DNA of 64,000 nucleotides from assembly GCA_002347265.1 (NCBI GenBank), contig DDYB01000032.1, forward strand, positions 201,121 to 265,120. The letters are read 5' to 3'. The stretch comes from Desulfobacteraceae bacterium UBA2245 (lineage in GTDB: Bacteria; Desulfobacterota; Desulfobacteria; Desulfobacterales; UBA2245). The notes under the pieces are model-generated. The model was not told the DNA's origin and did no database searches. It saw only the letters and a program-made list of their open reading frames with translations. Of this stretch, positions 8,736 through 17,586 are shown one piece after another (positions within the stretch are counted from its first letter, which is position 1; each line of letters begins with the position of its first letter). A program made the translations under genes and the position numbers.

Positions 8736-9659
8736 TTATAAACTCTCAATGTAATGGGCTGCCGAAGTGGCGGCAATGGCGCCGTCGCCGACAGCCGTCG
8801 CCACTTGGCGCAAGGGAGTGCTTCGAACGTCTCCGGCGGCAAAAACACCGGGCGCCGAGGTCTCCATGCGGGCGTTGACCGCGATGAAACCGGCATCGTC
8901 AAGCTTCAAGGCGTTGCCGACAAGCCGGGTGTTTGGCTGAATGCCAACCCAGACGAAGCATCCTTCAACGTCAAGCTGTTGCGTTTCGCCGGTCTTGACG
9001 TTTTGAACCGACACTTTTTCCAGGTTAAACAAGCCGTCAAATCCGGTCACCACCGAATTCCAGATAAATTCTATCCTGTTATTGGAAAAGGCGCGTTCCT
9101 GAAGGATCCTGGCAGCGCGGAGCTGGTCCCGCCGGTGAATCAGATAAACCTTTTTGACGAATTTGGTCAGATACAAACTTTCCTGAACGGCCGTATCTCC
9201 GCCGCCGACCGCCGCTACCACGCCATCCTTGAAAAACGGAGCATCGCAGGTTGCACAGGTGGAAATTCCCCTGCCCAAAAAATTTTCTTCCTTATCGGCT
9301 CCGAGCTTTTTGGGAGAGGCTCCGGTTGCAATCACCACGGCGCGGGCGGTGATGGTTGTTTTTTCGAGCGCAATCTTTTTGACCGGTCCGGAAAGGTCCA
9401 GGGAAACCACCTCGCCGGTTTCAATCTTCAGACCAAAGCCCTTGGCCTGTTCAATGAATTTTTCGACCAGATCAGCGCCGGGCAGGCCTTTGGGGAATCC
9501 CGGGTAGTTTTCGATCCAGTCGGTCACGATGATCTGGCCGCCGGGAACGAGTTTTTCAAGCATCAGAACGTTGAGGCGTGCGCGGGAGGCGTAAATTCCG
9601 GCGGTCAGTCCGGCCGGGCCGCCGCCGATGATTACCAGATCGTAGTCAACGGTGTTCAT
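8736..9659 (-). CDS. trxB: Thioredoxin-disulfide reductase
   Basis: 307 residues, the low-molecular-weight flavoprotein type. FAD motif GGGPAGLTAGIYASRA lies near the N-terminus. The redox motif CATCDAPFF is at ~135-143 (the more common form is CATCDG). NAD(P)H-binding GGGDTAVQESLYL follows, and the C-terminal FAD motif is GVFAAGDVR. It passes electrons to the thioredoxin encoded 10 bp upstream. The NAD(P) loop HRRDQLRA suggests NADPH preference (the HRRxxxR pattern). Confidence 0.95.
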   Translation of the reverse strand: MNTVDYDLVIIGGGPAGLTAGIYASRARLNVLMLEKLVPGGQIIVTDWIENYPGFPKGLPGADLVEKFIEQAKGFGLKIETGEVVSLDLSGPVKKIALEKTTITARAVVIATGASPKKLGADKEENFLGRGISTCATCDAPFFKDGVVAAVGGGDTAVQESLYLTKFVKKVYLIHRRDQLRAARILQERAFSNNRIEFIWNSVVTGFDGLFNLEKVSVQNVKTGETQQLDVEGCFVWVGIQPNTRLVGNALKLDDAGFIAVNARMETSAPGVFAAGDVRSTPLRQVATAVGDGAIAATSAAHYIESL

Positions 9660-9669
9660 TTTTCAATTC

Positions 9670-9993
9670 CTAAAGCAGCTTTTTCAGGGATTCGTCAATC
9701 TTGTTTTTTGCGACCAGGCCGCGGAGCTGGTCCACCAGGTCTCCTCCCTTGAAGAAAAGCAGGGTGGGAATAGCCTTGATGCCGTATTTGCCGGGAGTTG
9801 CTGAGTTTTCATCCACATTGCATTTGGTGATTTTAATCTGACCGCCGTATTCCGCCGCCAATTCATCGATCGCGGGGGCAATGGCCTTGCAAGGCCCGCA
9901 CCAGGGCGCCCAAAAGTCCACCAGAACCGGTTTGTCGGATTTCAGTACTTCTGCCTCGAAATTGCTGTCGTTGACTTCCTTTGCCTTTGACAT
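9670..9993 (-). CDS. trxA: Thioredoxin
   Basis: 107 residues with the classical WCGPCK active site (FWAPWCGPCKAIAP), the cis-proline loop GIKAIPTLLFF and a short C-terminal helix. It is a cytoplasmic disulfide reductase served by the adjacent trxB. It is the first gene of the trxA-trxB-bamD operon, with AAGGAAT just upstream of the ATG. Confidence 0.95.
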   Translation of the reverse strand: MSKAKEVNDSNFEAEVLKSDKPVLVDFWAPWCGPCKAIAPAIDELAAEYGGQIKITKCNVDENSATPGKYGIKAIPTLLFFKGGDLVDQLRGLVAKNKIDESLKKLL

Positions 9994-10547
9994 AACGATT
10001 CCTTTCTTTGGGCCGTTTGATTATGGTCTGATATCGGCTTCCTGTCAGGGCCGGCTGTTCGCTTTCAACCGTCAACCAATAACCATTCACTGATAACTGA
10101 TTTGCCGCAAAATAGGGCCGCGGATTGATTTTGTCAAAACGCATGCCCCCGAAGCAGGGCGACATAAAATTCGGTTGAGTTCGATATAAGAGCATTTTGA
10201 AATACCGAAGGATAGCGTAATGGTTTATATTAAATGTTCGGGCGGCTGTCAATATGTTGTAAAAAATGCCGTGGAACGTTTGTCCTCCGGGTTGGGCGCG
10301 GTATCGGACGGGAAGCCGCTGCATGGGCATCGATCTTAAAACGTCTTGCACAATGCCCAGGGAGCGGCTATTGTGCATCTGACGCCGCAGACGCTCGGGG
10401 ATTAGCCGACCGGCGTCCGAGCTGGTTCAGGAACGGATGAAAGGCGTTCAGATGAACGGCTTTCAACAGAAATCATACAGGCCCTGCCAGCTCTGATCCG
10501 TCGGTTCCGGCGACCGGCATCTAATTTTTCCTGACAGGGTGAATGAT
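9994..10547. other. Gene-free spacer between trxA and nadE
   Basis: About 550 bp between divergent genes. Open frames here have no start signals or family features. The trxA promoter must lie at the left end and the nadE promoter at the right, but I see no convincing -35/-10 pair or operator. Confidence 0.6.
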
Positions 10548-12605
10548 ATGCCCAGAAATTTCCATTCGATTTATTCTCACGGTTTCCTGCGCGTGACGGT
10601 AGCCATTCCGAATGTCCGTGTGGCGGACTGCGCCTACAATGTCGAGCGCGCTCTGCTTCTGGCCCGCCGCGCCTCCGAAAGCCACGCAGCGATCGCGCTT
10701 TTTCCGGAACTCTGCATCTCCGCCTATTCCAACGAGGACCTGTTTCATCAGGATGCCCTCCTGGATGCCGTGCGGTCCGCGCTGTCTTTTCTGATCAGGG
10801 AAAGCCGCACCCTTTCACCCGTGCTTCTCGTGGGCGCTCCGCTCAGATTCGAGGAAAAGCTCTTCAACTGCGCCGTCGTGATTTACCGGGGCAGGGTGCT
10901 TGGAATCGTTCCCAAGACCTATATCCCCAATTATCGGGAATTTTACGAGAAGCGGCAGTTTACCTCGGGACGGGATGCTTTTGGAAAGGAGGTACAATTT
11001 CTGGGAGAAACCGTTCCCTTCGGGAGCGACCTGATTTTTGACGCCATCAACGTTCCTGGTTTTGCCCTTCACGTGGAAATCTGTGAGGACATCTGGACCC
11101 CGATTCCTCCGAGCACCTATGGTGCGCTGGCCGGCGCCACGATTCTTGCCAATCTGTCGGCCAGCAATATTACCGTGGGAAAGACGGACTACCGGAAATT
11201 GCTGTGCGCCTCGCAGTCGGCAAAGTGTGTTTCGGCCTATCTGTATTCCGCCGCCGGGCCGGGGGAATCCACCACGGATCTGGCCTGGGACGGATACGCC
11301 GTCATTTATGAGAACAATGATCGCCTGGCGGAATCTCAGCGATTTGCGGGAGAGGAGCAGCTGATTGCGGCGGACATCGATCTGGATCGCTTGGTGCAGG
11401 AGCGCATGCGGCTGACCAGTTTCAACGACTCGGTCGGCGAGCACCGCCGGCGGCTTGCCCGTATGCGGCGCATTTCGTTTGAATTCGAGATTCCAGGGGC
11501 AACCGTGGGGCTGATGCGCCGCGTGCCGCGTTTTCCGTATGTGCCCAGCGACGCTGCAGTGCTCGACGAACGCTGCTTCGAGGTTTACAACATTCAGGTT
11601 CACAGCCTGATGAAACGGCTTTCCGCAATCGGTATGAAGCATCTGGTCATCGGTATTTCCGGCGGACTGGATTCCACCCAGTCGCTGATCGTCGCCGCTA
11701 AAACCATGGACCGACTGGGGCTGCCCCGGACGAATATTCTTGGATACACCATGCCGGGATTCGCTACCAGCGCGATCACGAACCAGAATGCCCACCGGCT
11801 GATGAACAGCCTTGGCATCACGGCGGGTGAAATCGACATCCGTCCATCCTGCATGCAGATGTTCCGGGATATCGAGCACCCCTATGCCGGCGGGGAGCCG
11901 TCCTACGACATTACGTTTGAAAACGTTCAGGCCGGGGAAAGAACCTCCCATCTTTTCCGTCTGGCGAACCTGCACAATGCCATCGTGCTGGGCACCGGCG
12001 ATCTGAGCGAGCTGGCCCTGGGCTGGACAACCTACGGGGTCGGGGACCAGATGTCTCATTACAACGTCAACGCCTCTGTGCCCAAGACCCTGATTCAACA
12101 CCTGATCCGATGGATCATCCGCACCGGCCAGTTTGACGAGGATACCGGCAGGGTGCTTCAGTCCATTGTGGACACCGAGATATCCCCCGAACTGATTCCG
12201 GATGAAAACGGCGCCTGCGACAAGCCGGCGCAGCGGACGGAGTCGGTGATCGGGCCTTACGAACTTCAGGATTTCAATCTGTACTATACGCTTCGATTCG
12301 GGTTCAGGCCGAGCAAGGTGGCGTTTCTGGCGCAACATGCCTGGGGCGAGAAATCGCAAGGAGCCTGGCCTGAATTTCTGCCGGCGGACAAATGCAACGA
12401 ATATGACCTGACAACCATCAAAAAATGGCTTGAGGTGTTTCTCTATCGCTTTTTCAAGACCAGCCAGTTCAAAAGGACGGCCATGCCGAATGGCCCCAAG
12501 GTGGGATCGGGCGGCTCGCTTTCCCCTCGCAGCGACTGGCGTGCCCCGAGCGATTCCGAGGCCCTTGTGTGGCTGGAAGAATTGCGGAACAATGTACCCG
12601 GATAA
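10548..12605 (+). CDS. nadE: Glutamine-dependent NAD+ synthetase
   Basis: About 685 residues, the large glutaminase-fused form (M. tuberculosis type). The N-terminal nitrilase-fold amidase has the Glu-Lys-Cys triad in FPELCISAYS, PKTYIPNYREFYEKRQF and EICEDIWTP. The C-terminal synthetase has the P-loop GISGGLDSTQSLIV. It converts deamido-NAD to NAD with glutamine-derived ammonia. ATG at 10548 is preferred over a GTG at 10539, because AGGGTGA lies just upstream. It is a stand-alone gene. Confidence 0.95.
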   Translation: MPRNFHSIYSHGFLRVTVAIPNVRVADCAYNVERALLLARRASESHAAIALFPELCISAYSNEDLFHQDALLDAVRSALSFLIRESRTLSPVLLVGAPLRFEEKLFNCAVVIYRGRVLGIVPKTYIPNYREFYEKRQFTSGRDAFGKEVQFLGETVPFGSDLIFDAINVPGFALHVEICEDIWTPIPPSTYGALAGATILANLSASNITVGKTDYRKLLCASQSAKCVSAYLYSAAGPGESTTDLAWDGYAVIYENNDRLAESQRFAGEEQLIAADIDLDRLVQERMRLTSFNDSVGEHRRRLARMRRISFEFEIPGATVGLMRRVPRFPYVPSDAAVLDERCFEVYNIQVHSLMKRLSAIGMKHLVIGISGGLDSTQSLIVAAKTMDRLGLPRTNILGYTMPGFATSAITNQNAHRLMNSLGITAGEIDIRPSCMQMFRDIEHPYAGGEPSYDITFENVQAGERTSHLFRLANLHNAIVLGTGDLSELALGWTTYGVGDQMSHYNVNASVPKTLIQHLIRWIIRTGQFDEDTGRVLQSIVDTEISPELIPDENGACDKPAQRTESVIGPYELQDFNLYYTLRFGFRPSKVAFLAQHAWGEKSQGAWPEFLPADKCNEYDLTTIKKWLEVFLYRFFKTSQFKRTAMPNGPKVGSGGSLSPRSDWRAPSDSEALVWLEELRNNVPG

Positions 12606-12783
12606 TCGGTGAGGATTTGATGAGTATCATTATATCGGATAGGGTTGGACCTCGGCTCTTGGGCATGGACCGCTGTGTTCAAACGTTTTCCAGGGCCCGC
12701 CTTCGGCGCTTTTTGAGAACCAATGCAAACATGATGGTCTCTTAAAAATTGAAAAACAAAATTCCAGACGTTTTAAATTATCG

Positions 12784-12828
12784 ATGCTCTCCACCACCGG
12801 GGTATTTATTCCGGGTGGTGGAGAGCAT
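12784..12828. other. Long hairpin (15-bp perfect stem) downstream of nadE
   Basis: ATGCTCTCCACCACC (12784-12798) pairs perfectly with GGTGGTGGAGAGCAT (12814-12828), and the stem probably extends by GG/CC past a one-base bulge. It lies 50 bp past the 3' end of the minus-strand 67-aa gene and 180 bp past nadE. Neither strand has a U-run directly after it, so it is more likely an mRNA 3'-end stabiliser or rho-type end than a simple intrinsic terminator. Nothing else is seen in 12606-12878. Confidence 0.6.
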
Positions 12829-12878
12829 GCGGGAAAGATCAGTTACGGGGACTGAAATCATGGGAAAAAGCGAGGAGA

Positions 12879-13082
12879 TCACTCCGCCCTTTCTTCTTTG
12901 CTGGTTTCAAGGTACATTACCTCGGCGCCGACCGCTTTGGCGATCTGATCAAGCTCCTGCTTCCGGATATGCTCGACGTAGAGTTTCAGATCTATGCCGC
13001 AGACGCCGATCACGCGGAACCGGGGCTTTTTTTCTCCTTTTTCAACCTTGCGACGTTCACGAACAAAAATTTTTGCACTCAT
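12879..13082 (-). CDS. Conserved ~67-aa protein of unknown function, paralogue of the 24069 gene
   Basis: 67 residues starting MSAKIFVRERRKV. It is clearly homologous to the product of 24069-24284: both share IF-x-RERRKV, GEKKPRF, G-x-DL and RKQEL-x-QIA-x-AVGAE. The basic N-terminus is followed by a beta-alpha stretch. No known domain is recognised. AAAGGAG precedes the ATG by ~6 nt. It is divergent from a PadR regulator across a 114-bp region with a perfect palindrome. One paralogue sits inside the tungstate/Mo-storage operon, which suggests a role in Mo/W handling. This is inference from context only. Confidence 0.75.
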   Translation of the reverse strand: MSAKIFVRERRKVEKGEKKPRFRVIGVCGIDLKLYVEHIRKQELDQIAKAVGAEVMYLETSKEERAE

Positions 13083-13166
13083 GGCGCTCTCCTTTCAAAA
13101 AATCGGGTTTGGGGGGCCGGCCTTCAATCAATTGATCTTGATGAAACCGGAATTTATATTTTACAT

Positions 13167-13187
13167 ATATATCCTTAAAGGATATAT
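13167..13187. promoter_or_regulatory. Palindromic operator in the PadR / 67-aa gene divergent region
   Basis: ATATATCCTT-A-AAGGATATAT, a perfect 10-bp inverted repeat around one base, ends 9 bp before the padR ATG. The right arm (AAGGA) is also the only Shine-Dalgarno candidate of padR, though at a long spacing of 14 nt. PadR proteins often repress their own gene and a divergent partner from such palindromes. Direct proof is lacking. Confidence 0.6.
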
Positions 13188-13196
13188 GTCAACAAT

Positions 13197-13586
13197 ATGA
13201 ATCAAAAAAATACAAAAGATCCCGGCTCAGGCAAAAGGCAACGTTATATTCAGCCGTCAATTCTGATGAGTCTGAAATTAAAGTCTTCCTATGGGTACGA
13301 ATTAATTCAGGAAATTCAAAAACTGGGGTTTGTGGAAGGATCGGCGCCTCCGGGCATGATCTACCGGCACCTTCGGCAGCTGGAGGAGGAAGGCATGGTC
13401 TGCTCCGAATGGCATACCGAAGGCGCAGGACCGGCCAGGCGGATCTATCGCCTGACCCCGGAAGGCGATGACATGCTCTATTCCTGGATCCAGTACATGG
13501 AGGATCAGGCCCGAAAACTTAAAGATTTTACCGAAGGGTACTATCGGATAACGGGCTGCCAAGGCACAAGCCATTCAATCGAATAA
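13197..13586 (+). CDS. PadR-family transcriptional regulator
   Basis: 129 residues. The winged-helix PadR domain spans most of the protein: YIQPSILMSLKLKSSYGYELIQ is its start, GMIYRHLRQLEEEGMV is the recognition helix and ARRIYRLTPEGDDML is the wing. A short C-terminal helix probably dimerises. The Lys/Arg-rich N-terminus is slightly longer than usual. Its gene is divergent from the 67-aa protein and followed by an intrinsic terminator. The ligand is unknown. Context suggests control of the 67-aa gene or the TonB/ECF cassette. Confidence 0.88.
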   Translation: MNQKNTKDPGSGKRQRYIQPSILMSLKLKSSYGYELIQEIQKLGFVEGSAPPGMIYRHLRQLEEEGMVCSEWHTEGAGPARRIYRLTPEGDDMLYSWIQYMEDQARKLKDFTEGYYRITGCQGTSHSIE

Positions 13587-13853
13587 GAGGTGATGAAGAC
13601 TGCAAGCAGGCTGTTTTCGAGCCTGCATTTTTACACCACCGTTATTTTTTCCTTCGGAATCTGTTTTTTGAATCCCCTTGCGTACCTGTAGCGGGATGAA
13701 GCAGCCCGCCTGAATGCCATTGTTGTACGCATTGGTGGTCACTTTTCCATTCACAGGGTCGAAATATTTGCCTGCATCTGTCAGTACCGAAGCCTGATGT
13801 ATGCTTTTCTGTCGGAAAGCATTCCAGACATATGATCCTTTCTTCCAAACGGT
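13575..13853 (-). pseudogene. Unexplained open frame without start codon, possible gene remnant
   Basis: The minus strand is open for ~92 codons between two stops, with no ATG/GTG/TTG near its 5' end. It reads with coding-like composition (for example YVWNAFRQKS, AGKYFDPVNGKV, NNGIQAGCFIPL). Its 3' end overlaps the end of padR and the terminator. It could be the C-terminal relic of a decayed gene. I do not recognise the family. Confidence 0.25.
13606..13632 (+). terminator. Intrinsic terminator of padR
   Basis: GCAGGCT, loop GTTTTCG, then AGCCTGC followed by ATTTTT, 20 bp after the padR stop. Confidence 0.75.
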
Positions 13854-14148
13854 TCAGAAAAAATTTCTGAGTATCCCGACCCTATTGGCCCAACAATTAG
13901 CCTGATTTCACCAGAGCGTTCAACAGATGATGATTTTTAGTTATTATTGGTAATTTTGGGTAATTAGTTAACTTTGCATTGACATGAGCAAACATATAAG
14001 TTTAAAAAAACACGAATATCGGCATGTATTGATGGCGTGACCGTTGCTATGGCCTTTCAGCCGGATTGAAAAAAAGCGGCATGTCATCCGTGAATGGGTT
14101 TGAACCCGAGACATCCAAACCGAAGAATTTGGTTTGTGGGAGGGAAAA
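13633..14148. other. Long leader/spacer upstream of the TonB receptor
   Basis: About 515 bp. The middle (13920-14010) is AT-rich with repeated TAATTTTGG/TAATTAGTTAA and could hold the promoter. A small stem AAACC/GGTTT lies at ~14117-14135, just before the Shine-Dalgarno sequence. I looked for cobalamin, Moco and TPP riboswitch signatures by eye and found none that convinced me. Confidence 0.45.
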
Positions 14149-16152
14149 ATGAGATTTGCGTGCAAGATAGGGATGACTCTGATTCTCGGATGGTGCCTGG
14201 CGTTCCCCGCGCCGGGTTTTTCGAAAACAACGGAGGAACAGACGGAAGCCTACACACTGGGAGAGGTGGTGGTCACTGGAGAGCGGGAAGGCGTGGAGGC
14301 TGTGGGAACGGTCCGCGAAATTACGGCTGCGGATATTCAGCGCAATGGGGCCAGAACGCTGGACGAGGCTCTTGACCTCCTGCCGGGCATTCAGGTCCGG
14401 ACGGGCAATGACGGAGTTCCCCGCGTCGATATGAGGGGCTTCCGTTCCAGGCACGTACTCCTGCTGCTCGACGGCATTCCCTTCAACTCCACCTCCGACG
14501 GTCAGTTTGACCCGACGACGATTCCCACGGAAAATATCGCCAGAATCAAAGTCTCTTACGGAAATCATTCGGTGCTTTACGGGGAGGGCGGACTCGGCGG
14601 AGTCATCAATATCATCACCAAAAAGGGAACTGAAGGTATTCAGGGAAAGGTGTCGGCCGAGGCTTCCGAACGCAACAAGTGGCTGGGCCGTTTCAACCTT
14701 TCCGGGGCAAAAGATTCGGTGGATTTTTTTCTCGGGGGCAGCCTGATGGATTCGGACGGGTACCCTCTGTCGGATGATTTTGAAGAAACTCCTCACGAGG
14801 ACGGGGGCCTGAGAGAAAACAGCGACCGGGAATCCGGCAATCTGTTTGCCAATGTCGGTTATAAGGCCACCGACAGCCTGTCGCTGGGTCTTGTGTATAA
14901 TTACCTGAAAGGCGAATACGGCAAGCCGCCGTCGACCATCGACAAGTCTATGGATCCGGATTTTGCCAAAAATCTCAAGTATGAACGGATGGATGACATC
15001 GAAGGAAACAGCGGCCAGGTATCTTTCAACTGGGATAACGGATCGCCTTTGAATCTGAGGGGTTGGGCATATGCCAACCAGCAGGACGAGGAAACCAATT
15101 GTTACGATGACAACCGGTACAACAGCCAGAAAGCCAAGGGCGCATTTCATGAGGAAGCCAGAACGACCATTTCCGGGGCAAACCTTCAGGGCGGTTGGGA
15201 CATGGGTTCTGCAGGCCAGCTGACGATGGGACTCTCCCTGGCCGGGCAGGAATTTGAATCCTCCGGATATGAAATTCTGGATAAAAAGGGGACCAAAGGG
15301 TCTTTGGCGCTGGATAAAGAGCTTGATACGTATTCCGCTGCCCTGGAATACGAGGTCAATCCGCTGGATTCACTTGGAATCACAATCGGGTACGGGCATC
15401 ACTGGCTCGACAAGGAGGAGGGCAGCGACGACGATGACGGATCATTTTTGATCGGTGCCTACTATGATCTTTTGCAGGATACAAGGCTTCGGGCATCCGT
15501 TGCCAGAAAAATTCGTTTTCCGTCCATCAAACAACTTTACGATGCGCCCAATGGCGGCAACGTAGATCTGACAACGGAAAGGTCTATGAATTACGAACTG
15601 GGCGTCGAGCAGCATCTGCCGATGAACAGCCGGATGACGCTGACCGGATTCTGGATCGATGTGGATGATTATATTGAAAAGAATATTTACGCATCAGAAA
15701 ATTTTGAGAACTATGAAGAATACCGCTTCAAGGGTTTTGAGCTGACAGCGGAAACCCGATTCATCGAGAACCTCATGCTCAGGGCCGGATATACCTATAT
15801 GGAGACGGAGGACCGGTCGGCAGGCACGTTGAAAGATGAACTTCAGCACCGCCCGGAGCACAAGATCACGCTGGAAGCAGGCTATGATTTCGATTTCGGT
15901 CTGTCGGTTTATGCGGCCCTGCTGCATGTGACCGACCAGTATTTTTACTCCGATACACTGACTCCGCCGGATAACAAAAGAGCGCTTAACGACTATACCG
16001 TGGTGAACCTCAGGCTCAGTCAGAAGCTGCCGAGCAGCGGTGTGAGCCTGTACGCTGGCGCGGACAACCTGTTTGATGAGGATTACGAGGAAAGCTACGG
16101 GTCACCTCGGGAAGGACGGACGATGTATGCCGGAATTGAGTTCGAGTTCTGA
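14149..16152 (+). CDS. TonB-dependent outer-membrane receptor
   Basis: 667 residues from ATG 14149 (GGGAGGG upstream). A signal peptide (LILGWCLAFPAPGFS) is followed by a TonB box-like TLGEVVVTGE. The plug domain comes next (ITAADIQRNGARTLDEALDLLPG, VDMRGFRSRHVLLLLDGIP, YGEGGLGGVINIITKKG). A 22-strand-type barrel ends in the C-terminal aromatic YAGIEFEF. It is the first gene of a unit with a complete ECF transporter, so the imported solute should be the same for both membranes. Resemblance is to the BtuB/siderophore receptor class, but the substrate (cobalamin, metal chelate or another small molecule) cannot be decided from sequence. Confidence 0.9.
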   Translation: MRFACKIGMTLILGWCLAFPAPGFSKTTEEQTEAYTLGEVVVTGEREGVEAVGTVREITAADIQRNGARTLDEALDLLPGIQVRTGNDGVPRVDMRGFRSRHVLLLLDGIPFNSTSDGQFDPTTIPTENIARIKVSYGNHSVLYGEGGLGGVINIITKKGTEGIQGKVSAEASERNKWLGRFNLSGAKDSVDFFLGGSLMDSDGYPLSDDFEETPHEDGGLRENSDRESGNLFANVGYKATDSLSLGLVYNYLKGEYGKPPSTIDKSMDPDFAKNLKYERMDDIEGNSGQVSFNWDNGSPLNLRGWAYANQQDEETNCYDDNRYNSQKAKGAFHEEARTTISGANLQGGWDMGSAGQLTMGLSLAGQEFESSGYEILDKKGTKGSLALDKELDTYSAALEYEVNPLDSLGITIGYGHHWLDKEEGSDDDDGSFLIGAYYDLLQDTRLRASVARKIRFPSIKQLYDAPNGGNVDLTTERSMNYELGVEQHLPMNSRMTLTGFWIDVDDYIEKNIYASENFENYEEYRFKGFELTAETRFIENLMLRAGYTYMETEDRSAGTLKDELQHRPEHKITLEAGYDFDFGLSVYAALLHVTDQYFYSDTLTPPDNKRALNDYTVVNLRLSQKLPSSGVSLYAGADNLFDEDYEESYGSPREGRTMYAGIEFEF

Positions 16153-16179
16153 CGATCAGTTTTCCGGAGGTTTGTATAC

Positions 16180-17586
16180 GTGAAACCGGTTCTGAATATG
16201 GACCGTGTCTCATTCACGTATCCCGGTTCATCCGTTCCCGCCCTCAGCGATCTGTCGTTATCCATGGATGCGGGTGAGTGCGTCTGCATCTCGGGGTCTA
16301 CCGGATGCGGAAAAACCACGTTGCTGATGGCGGTTCAGGGACTGTTGAAAGATGGCGACAGACAGGGTTCGATTTCCATCCACCCGGTGCTGCCGGGACT
16401 GAATTCCGGCATGGTGTTTCAAAATGCGGAAACACAGATCCTGTGCAGCACGGTGGAGGATGAAGCCGCATTCTGGCCGGAAAATTGCGGAATGTCTGCA
16501 GACGACATCCGTTTGGCGGTCGGAGATGCCCTTGATGCGGTGGGGCTGGCGGGACTGCGGAATCGAAATGTTGAAGCGCTTTCCGCCGGGCAGAAACATC
16601 GTCTGACGATTGCCTCCGTCCTGTCGATGAAGCCGGGTTTGATTCTCATGGATGAACCCTGCGGACAACTTGACGCTCCCGGAAAGCGGCAGCTCATCGA
16701 GATACTGAACTATCTCAAACAAAGGGGTCATTCCCTGCTGATCGCAGATCATGAACTGGAGCCCTATCGATCGATTGCCGATCGATTCGTGCTGATGGAA
16801 AAAGGGCGCATTCAAAGGATTTCAGGGAAATTTCCTTCAGAGTACGAAATGTCGCGGGTTTTCGAAGGAATCAGCTCGGATCCGAGCTCCCGGTCATTCG
16901 GGCCGCCGGCTGTGGAGATCAGGAATCTTCAGGTAGCCGGGCCGGAAGGGGATCTACTGATTGATCAGCTGGATCTCACCGTCAGGCGTGGAGAGTTTGT
17001 TCATATCTACGGGATAAACGGATCCGGAAAGTCCACCTTTCTCAAGTGCGTCTGCGGATTTGTCCCTCCTGAATCCGGAATGATCCGGATTGCCGGAATC
17101 AATCGCCCCAGGCCCTGGCAGCTTGCGGGCAAGGCGGCCTTGTTGATGCAGAATCCGCAGCGCCAGCTGTTTGAAGACACTGTGTTTGACGAGGTCGCTT
17201 TTGTTTTGAAAATATCGGGGATGAAGGCGGATCAGGTTCGAGAGCGGGTCATGGAGACCCTGGAGGGCTGCGCCTTGAGCCACCTTGCCGATCGTTCTCC
17301 CCTGACCCTGAGCTTCGGCGAACAGCATCGGGTGGCGCTGGCATCCGTGATTGTTTCCGAACCGGAGGTGCTGCTGCTGGACGAGCCTTTTGCCGGTCTG
17401 GACGTTAACCGGCGACGCCAGACCATCCGGCAGATTGAAACGATTTGCCGGGACCGGAAAACGGCCGTGATAATGGCATCTCACAATCCCTTATACGCCG
17501 GGCATGGCGCGGATCAATCTCTGGCTCTGGAACACGGCCGTTTCAGTCCGGCGATTTTCAATAATCAGGATATGTCTCTTTCATGA
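16180..17586 (+). CDS. ECF transporter ATPase with two fused ATP-binding domains (EcfA-EcfA')
   Basis: 468 residues, GTG start with GGAGG 9 nt upstream. Domain 1 (~1-230) has Walker A GSTGCGKTT, signature LSAGQKHRL and Walker B LILMDEPCGQLD. Domain 2 (~240-460) has GINGSGKST, LSFGEQHRVALASV and LLLDEPFAGLD. Both carry the Q-loop form of CbiO/EcfA proteins (FQNAETQ, MQNPQRQLFEDTV). Energises the EcfT and S components that follow. The stop overlaps the next start by 4 bp. Fused A-A' proteins are known in a minority of ECF systems. Confidence 0.92.
   Translation: MKPVLNMDRVSFTYPGSSVPALSDLSLSMDAGECVCISGSTGCGKTTLLMAVQGLLKDGDRQGSISIHPVLPGLNSGMVFQNAETQILCSTVEDEAAFWPENCGMSADDIRLAVGDALDAVGLAGLRNRNVEALSAGQKHRLTIASVLSMKPGLILMDEPCGQLDAPGKRQLIEILNYLKQRGHSLLIADHELEPYRSIADRFVLMEKGRIQRISGKFPSEYEMSRVFEGISSDPSSRSFGPPAVEIRNLQVAGPEGDLLIDQLDLTVRRGEFVHIYGINGSGKSTFLKCVCGFVPPESGMIRIAGINRPRPWQLAGKAALLMQNPQRQLFEDTVFDEVAFVLKISGMKADQVRERVMETLEGCALSHLADRSPLTLSFGEQHRVALASVIVSEPEVLLLDEPFAGLDVNRRRQTIRQIETICRDRKTAVIMASHNPLYAGHGADQSLALEHGRFSPAIFNNQDMSLS

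Noticed and set aside
10234..10440. 68-codon frame between trxA and nadE
   Set aside because: No ribosome-binding site, arginine-rich shadow-like composition and no family features.
14080..14118. GGGTTTGAACCC resembling a tRNA T-arm before the TonB gene
   Set aside because: No acceptor, D-arm or anticodon arm can be built around it. It is only a short palindrome.
13633..14148. Cobalamin or Moco riboswitch upstream of the TonB/ECF genes
   Set aside because: By eye I cannot find the conserved B12-box or the Moco core. The call needs a covariance-model search, so none is made.
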